A stretch of DNA of 16,218 bases from Peptostreptococcaceae bacterium (GTDB lineage Bacteria; Bacillota_A; Clostridia; Peptostreptococcales; Acidaminobacteraceae), in NCBI GenBank assembly GCA_013619035.1, contig JABXKX010000036.1, forward strand, positions 1-16,218, written 5' to 3'. Position numbers and translations under genes: made by a program. Below are positions 13,766 to 16,218 of this stretch, piece after piece (the first letter of the stretch is position 1; every line of letters starts with the position of its first letter). The notes beneath the pieces were generated by a model. That model had not been told where the DNA came from, did no database searches, and saw only the letters and a list, made by a program, of their open reading frames with translations.

Positions 13766-15040
13766 ATGGAACTTATGGAAAAATTAAAAGTATTGGCTGA
13801 ATCTGCTAAGTATGATGTCTCGTGTTCTTCTAGTGGCAGTGATAGAAAGAAGAAGAAGGGTATGGTGGGTAATACCAGTTTGCCAGGTATTTGTCATTCA
13901 TGGGCAGCGGATGGTAGATGTGTGTCGTTGTTAAAAATTCTATATACAAATGACTGTATTTACAATTGCGCTTATTGCGTTAATAGAAGTACAGCTGATA
14001 TAAATCGAGTGGAGTTTACACCACGAGAGTTAGCTGATATTACGATGAACTTCTACAGAAGAAATTATATTGAAGGGTTGTTTATTAGTTCTGCCATAAA
14101 AAATAGTCCTGAATATACAATGGAAAGAATGATAGCGGTTGTGAAGATTCTTCGCTTGGAAGAAAAATTCAATGGTTATATTCACTTAAAAGCAATTCCA
14201 GGAGTTGATCAAAGACTATTAGATGAAGCCGGTCTGTATGTAGATCGGATGAGTATTAATTTAGAATTGCCAACTGAAAAAAGTCTTAAGCTTTTGGCAC
14301 CACAAAAAGACCAGAAAAAGATGCTTTTACCAATGGGCTATTTAAAAGATAAATTGATTGAAAATAAAAAGGATATGAAAGTCTACAGACATGCTAAACC
14401 ATTTATGCCAGCGGGTCAAACGACTCAACTGATGATTGGAGCAACACCAGATACAGATTATTCGATTGTAAGATTATCAGAGGCTATGTATAAGAATATG
14501 TCCATGAAACGTGTGTACTATTCTGGTTATGTACCCATTGTACAAAATAATTCTTTGTTACCTGCTACAGTAAAAACACCGAAACTGCGGGAACATCGTT
14601 TGTATCAGGCAGATTGGTTGCTTAGATTTTATGGGTTTGCTGCTGACGAAATTCTATCTTCAGATCAACCCGATTTAGATTTAGAAGTGGATCCTAAATG
14701 TAATTGGGCTTTAAAACACATTGAATATTTTCCTATGGAAGTCAATAAAGCTTCTATAGAAGAATTATTGAGAGTACCTGGTATAGGTAATATTACTGCC
14801 AGACGGATATTGCAGTCTAGAAGATTCGCACCTGTGACTTACGAAGATCTTAAGAAAATGGGTGTGGTCTTAAAAAGAGCAAAGTATTTTATTTTATGTA
14901 ATGGGAAGTATTATGGAGAAATTGATGTAGATTCAGATAAAATTCGAAATAAGATGTTGTTTTTAGATCCAACTGCCAAACATATCAATGTGAATCAAAT
15001 TTCAATGGCTGAGCAGTTTCCAGCAATGTTTAGTGGGTGA
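13766..15040 (+). CDS. Putative DNA modification/repair radical SAM protein (UDG-linked family)
   Basis: Radical S-adenosylmethionine enzyme of 424 aa, distantly like spore photoproduct lyase, predicted to act on DNA; exact reaction unknown. The [4Fe-4S] motif C64-IYN-C68-AY-C71 follows a conserved lead-in with two more cysteines (PGICHSWAADGRC; C43, C52). The TIM-barrel core runs to about residue 300. A helix-hairpin-helix DNA-binding element follows at about 326-353 (ASIEELLRVPGIGNITARRI). This domain order is that of the family annotated as rSAM linked to uracil-DNA glycosylase (TIGR03916-type). The ATG at 13766 is well placed after GAGGTGA. The partner DUF4130 gene starts 4 bases after its stop. 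A LexA box over the promoter supports a DNA-damage role. No UDG domain is fused to either gene here. Confidence 0.9.
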   Translation: MELMEKLKVLAESAKYDVSCSSSGSDRKKKKGMVGNTSLPGICHSWAADGRCVSLLKILYTNDCIYNCAYCVNRSTADINRVEFTPRELADITMNFYRRNYIEGLFISSAIKNSPEYTMERMIAVVKILRLEEKFNGYIHLKAIPGVDQRLLDEAGLYVDRMSINLELPTEKSLKLLAPQKDQKKMLLPMGYLKDKLIENKKDMKVYRHAKPFMPAGQTTQLMIGATPDTDYSIVRLSEAMYKNMSMKRVYYSGYVPIVQNNSLLPATVKTPKLREHRLYQADWLLRFYGFAADEILSSDQPDLDLEVDPKCNWALKHIEYFPMEVNKASIEELLRVPGIGNITARRILQSRRFAPVTYEDLKKMGVVLKRAKYFILCNGKYYGEIDVDSDKIRNKMLFLDPTAKHINVNQISMAEQFPAMFSG

Positions 15041-15044
15041 TGAT

Positions 15045-15794
15045 ATGACGAGTAACATGATTGTCTATTTATATGACGGATCCTTTGAGGGCATGCTGAC
15101 ATGTGTATATGAGGGATACTACTCTGATGATAAACCAGAAGGTATATACAATACTTATGTTTATAAATCGGACTTATTTCATACGCCTAAATTCATTATT
15201 ACCAATTTGGAAAAATCACATAAGGTTGGTCTGGCAATCGTAGAAAAATTATCAGAAACCTTCTTTCATAAAATTGTTAATGCCTTCTTTTCGGAAGATT
15301 ATGATGTGGCAACACATATTTATAAACTACTCCGTTATGGATTTAAAAATGGACCAGAGGTCATCATGCATGTATCTCATCCTTTAGTCTCTGCAGTTGT
15401 AGATCTTTCCAATACAGTCGGAAGGGAAACGCATTTATTTGTAGGTTTGATCAGATTTATGAAATTAAAAGGCGGCATCTATTATTGTAAGTTTGGACCG
15501 ACGTATAATCAAGTATCGTTATTAGCGGAACACTTTTCTAATAGACTCAGTGATCAGGTCTGGGTGATTCATGATGTGAATAGAAATCTAGCCGTTTTTT
15601 ATGATAAAAATGAGTGGTATGTCAATGAATTTCATGGTCTGAATAGCTTTGAATTAGACGATGAAGAGATTTTATATCAGTCCTTATGGAAAACATTCCA
15701 CAAGCATATTGCGATAGAGGAACGGATAAATCCGACGCTACAGAGGTCGTTTATGCCTAAGAAGTATTGGAAACACCTTATTGAGATGAATTAG
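15045..15794 (+). CDS. DUF4130 putative DNA repair protein (partner of the radical SAM enzyme)
   Basis: Protein of about 249 aa from the family that nearly always accompanies the preceding radical SAM protein (TIGR03915/DUF4130 type); biochemical role undetermined. Conserved marks are the N-terminal YDGSFEGMLTCVYEGYY, the central VGRETHLFVGLIRFMKLKGG, the following YYCKFGPTYNQVSLLAEHFSNR, DQVWVIHDVNRNLAVFYD, and the C-terminal NPTLQRSFMPKKYWKHL. In other bacteria this domain can be fused to a uracil-DNA glycosylase; here it stands alone. I chose the ATG at 15045, preceded by GGGTGA (15035-15040). A GTG at 15033 and an ATG at 15057 (starting MIVYLYDG) are alternatives. The gene begins 4 bases after the radical SAM stop, so the two are co-transcribed and share the LexA box. 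Confidence 0.88.
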   Translation: MTSNMIVYLYDGSFEGMLTCVYEGYYSDDKPEGIYNTYVYKSDLFHTPKFIITNLEKSHKVGLAIVEKLSETFFHKIVNAFFSEDYDVATHIYKLLRYGFKNGPEVIMHVSHPLVSAVVDLSNTVGRETHLFVGLIRFMKLKGGIYYCKFGPTYNQVSLLAEHFSNRLSDQVWVIHDVNRNLAVFYDKNEWYVNEFHGLNSFELDDEEILYQSLWKTFHKHIAIEERINPTLQRSFMPKKYWKHLIEMN

Positions 15795-15826
15795 CTTATG
15801 GTTTACAATGAGATGGGGGTGATTAA

Positions 15827-16218
15827 ATGAACTTAATTGTGACAGCGGATGATTATGGATTAACAAGAGGTATCAACTACGGCATTTATGATGCCTGTTT
15901 AGAAGGTGTTGTTAACTCGGTTGGATTGTTGATGAATACCAGACATACAGAGCATGGTATATCTTTAATGAAGAATATGACTGTGGGTATTGGCATATCT
16001 TTAAATATGACTTATGGTAAACCGCTTATTTCAGATGGAAACGCTTTATTAGAATTTGGTTTTTTTAAGCCATCACATGATTGGGATCAAATCGATAAAG
16101 AAGCGATCAGAAAAGAGTTTAAGGCTCAGATTGATCTGGCACTTTCAAAAGGTGTTATAATTTCTTTTTTAAGCAGTTATGAAAATATTCATCTAAAATG
16201 CGATGGTATCTATCAGAT
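15827..16218 (+). CDS. ChbG/YdjC-family carbohydrate deacetylase-like protein, partial and possibly degenerate
   Basis: The first 130 or so residues of a gene cut by the right window edge; no stop codon is reached. The N-terminus MNLIVTADDYGLTRGINYGI matches the ChbG/YdjC family, metal-dependent deacetylases of chitooligosaccharides and related amino sugars. The paired Asp of TADDYG is kept. Two other metal-site regions look altered. The usual G-L-H-L-N-L-T is GISLNMT here (His to Ser), and the usual D-S-H-x-H-x-H is SSYENIH, with only the last His kept. This suggests a non-catalytic or altered member. The ATG at 15827 follows GGGGGTGAT with good spacing. It lies 32 bases after the DUF4130 gene with no terminator or promoter between, so it may be the third gene of the SOS-type operon. 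Confidence 0.75.
   Translation, partial: MNLIVTADDYGLTRGINYGIYDACLEGVVNSVGLLMNTRHTEHGISLMKNMTVGIGISLNMTYGKPLISDGNALLEFGFFKPSHDWDQIDKEAIRKEFKAQIDLALSKGVIISFLSSYENIHLKCDGIYQ

Overview
The window reads as chromosomal DNA of a low-GC Gram-positive bacterium, most likely an anaerobic member of the Clostridia or a close relative. The reasons are the strong AT bias, AGGAGG/GAGGTGA ribosome binding sites before almost every gene, intrinsic terminators after most units, a Bacillus-type (DinR) LexA box, a lipoprotein-anchored ABC solute receptor, and a DUF4179-type anti-sigma factor. No IS element, integrase, CRISPR array, rRNA or tRNA was seen. It looks like ordinary chromosome, with 17 genes in short units.

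Left part (1-4435): a terminator from an upstream gene, then a lone MscS-type mechanosensitive channel. A three-gene Fe(III) ABC importer follows: lipoprotein receptor, double-length permease and ATPase. Its promoter is overlapped by Fur-box-like sequence, so it is predicted to be induced by iron starvation. The three genes overlap at their stop/start codons and are probably translationally coupled.

Middle part (4434-10066): a MerR-family regulator with a GyrI-like ligand domain is transcribed leftwards from a promoter with the diagnostic 19-bp spacer. Divergent from it is a small membrane protein with two paired-cysteine Fe-S motifs, and a copy of the same GC-rich motif lies in that gene's leader. 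Next come an OmpR-type response regulator and its sensor kinase, then an orphan protein with the two Asp-rich motifs of class I isoprenoid/terpene synthases. Last is pyrE on the minus strand, convergent with that gene and sharing a symmetric terminator.

Right part (10283-16218): a small secreted protein of unknown function, a PAP2 phosphatase, and an ECF sigma / membrane anti-sigma pair. The pair has a probable autoregulated ECF promoter. Then comes a radical SAM protein with a helix-hairpin-helix tail and its usual DUF4130 partner, a pair predicted to act in DNA repair or modification. They are driven by a strong promoter with a near-perfect LexA (SOS) box over the start site. A ChbG/YdjC-family gene runs off the right edge with no terminator before it, and it seems to have lost most of the family's metal-binding residues.

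The most interesting part is this right end: a predicted SOS-controlled radical SAM/DUF4130 repair cluster with a degenerate deacetylase-fold gene attached. After it come the MerR/Fe-S membrane protein pair and the orphan terpene-synthase-like protein. All functional calls come from motif recognition by eye; no database search was run.
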